From assembly GCA_021296055.1 (NCBI GenBank), contig JAGWBE010000013.1, forward strand, positions 1 to 23,654: DNA of 23,654 nt, given 5' to 3'. The notes beneath the pieces were generated by a model, which was not told the DNA's origin, made no database searches, and worked only from the letters and a program-made list of their open reading frames with translations. How positions within the stretch are numbered: position 1 is the stretch's first letter; each line of letters starts with the position of its first letter. Origin of the DNA: Dehalococcoidia bacterium (lineage in GTDB: Bacteria; Chloroflexota; Dehalococcoidia; Lucifugimonadales; Australimonadaceae). Positions 23,260 to 23,654 of the stretch are shown one piece after another. Made by a program: the position numbers and the translations under genes.

Positions 23260-23648
23260 GCCTGCTCCTTAACGCTGATGAGCGCGCTCGAGCGCATGGC
23301 CGGGACGCCTTCCGATTCGGCGGTCACCTCCAGAGTCAGGAAGCGCACGCCGCGCCGCACGCTGTTCTGGGCGACGGCGACGCTCACGTCGAGGGGCGCG
23401 TCCTCGGGCGCGGCGCGCAGGAACGCGGCCTCCTGCGAGAGGTGGACGGCGCCTTGGGGCAGCTCCACGGCGCACATGGCGGCGCCCATCGCAAGGGCGG
23501 CCACCGCCATCGCGGGCGCGAGACGGCGGCCGTCGTAGAGCGGGTTGCCGTCGCCGACGGCGGCGCGGTAGGCGAGCGCGCGTTCGCGCCCGATCCGCAT
23601 CGTCTCGCGGGCTACGGTCTGTCCTACTTGAAGGTCTGCGAGGTTCAC
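23256..23648 (-). CDS. MaoC N-terminal-like hotdog protein, non-catalytic dehydratase partner (HadA-like)
   Basis: A 130-residue hotdog protein that begins MNLADLQVGQTV and carries YRAAVGDGNPLYD where the catalytic subunit has GDHNPLHLD. The catalytic histidine is replaced (Tyr) and the motif shortened, so it is probably structural, like HadA/HadC with HadB. Later HLSQEAAFLRAAP and a VRFLTLEVTAESEG strand fit the MaoC N-terminal (FAS1-DH-like) family. The start used is GTG 23648. A TGA in another frame (23647-23645) overlaps it as in the other junctions, suggesting one more upstream gene outside the window. With only six bases of window beyond it, a longer N-terminus cannot be ruled out. Confidence 0.78.
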   Translation of the reverse strand: MNLADLQVGQTVARETMRIGRERALAYRAAVGDGNPLYDGRRLAPAMAVAALAMGAAMCAVELPQGAVHLSQEAAFLRAAPEDAPLDVSVAVAQNSVRRGVRFLTLEVTAESEGVPAMRSSALISVKEQA

Positions 23649-23654
23649 GGGCGG

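Overview
This is a G+C-rich bacterial window with dense gene packing. Many start and stop codons overlap as GTGA or ATGA, and recognisable sigma70-type promoters sit in the few spacers. Several signs suggest Chloroflexota, perhaps the Dehalococcoidia/SAR202 side: an archaeal-type IMP cyclohydrolase, a DUF2851 gene with its small XRE partner, a fused iron-type permease, a ThiG/ThiE/ThiS cluster and a fatty-acid operon with a MaoC-type dehydratase pair. That placement is inferred from gene content, not from a marker gene.

Layout. 1-806: the end of tsaD and an overlapping purO-type IMP cyclohydrolase (+). 880-3133: a thiG-thiE-thiS cluster followed by cvpA (all -). 3290-8671: a long Lhr helicase, a HAD-family hydrolase and a small unknown ORF (+). 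8689-10077: an FAD-dependent oxidoreductase with less G+C-biased codons (+). 10090-13824: the two halves of an iron/spermidine-type ABC importer, ATPase (-) and fused permease (+). They are divergent and separated by about 930 bases that hold an A+T-richer stretch, a small DUF4258-like gene and an inverted pair of short repeats. 13913-17474: an orphan MT-A70 DNA methyltransferase, a Rieske oxygenase, an enoyl-ACP reductase (fabI) and an EVE-domain protein (all -). 17636-18733: a double-SIS sugar isomerase-like protein (+). 18788-20205: an XRE regulator and a DUF2851 protein (-). 20335-23648: two MaoC-type dehydratase subunits, plsX, fabG and a PIG-L deacetylase (all -).

How the genes work together. 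The right end is a lipid operon: the MaoC pair would dehydrate 3-hydroxyacyl chains, FabG would reduce 3-ketoacyl-ACP and PlsX would pass acyl chains to phosphate for phospholipid synthesis. FabI, about 4 kb away, would perform the last reduction of the cycle. ThiG, ThiS and ThiE form the thiazole and couple it to the pyrimidine of thiamine. The ABC genes form an importer without a binding protein in view. DNA-related genes are scattered among these: Lhr, an orphan adenine methyltransferase, an EVE-domain protein and the XRE/DUF2851 pair.

The most unusual features are non-coding or uncharacterised. A family of GGCGCGCC-centred palindromes occupies four spacers between 13.8 and 20.3 kb. Several genes have an extended -10 box placed so close to the start codon that a leaderless mRNA is expected. 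The XRE-DUF2851 operon encodes a protein of unknown function with a PD...ExH pattern. No tRNA, rRNA, CRISPR array, transposase or riboswitch was recognised.
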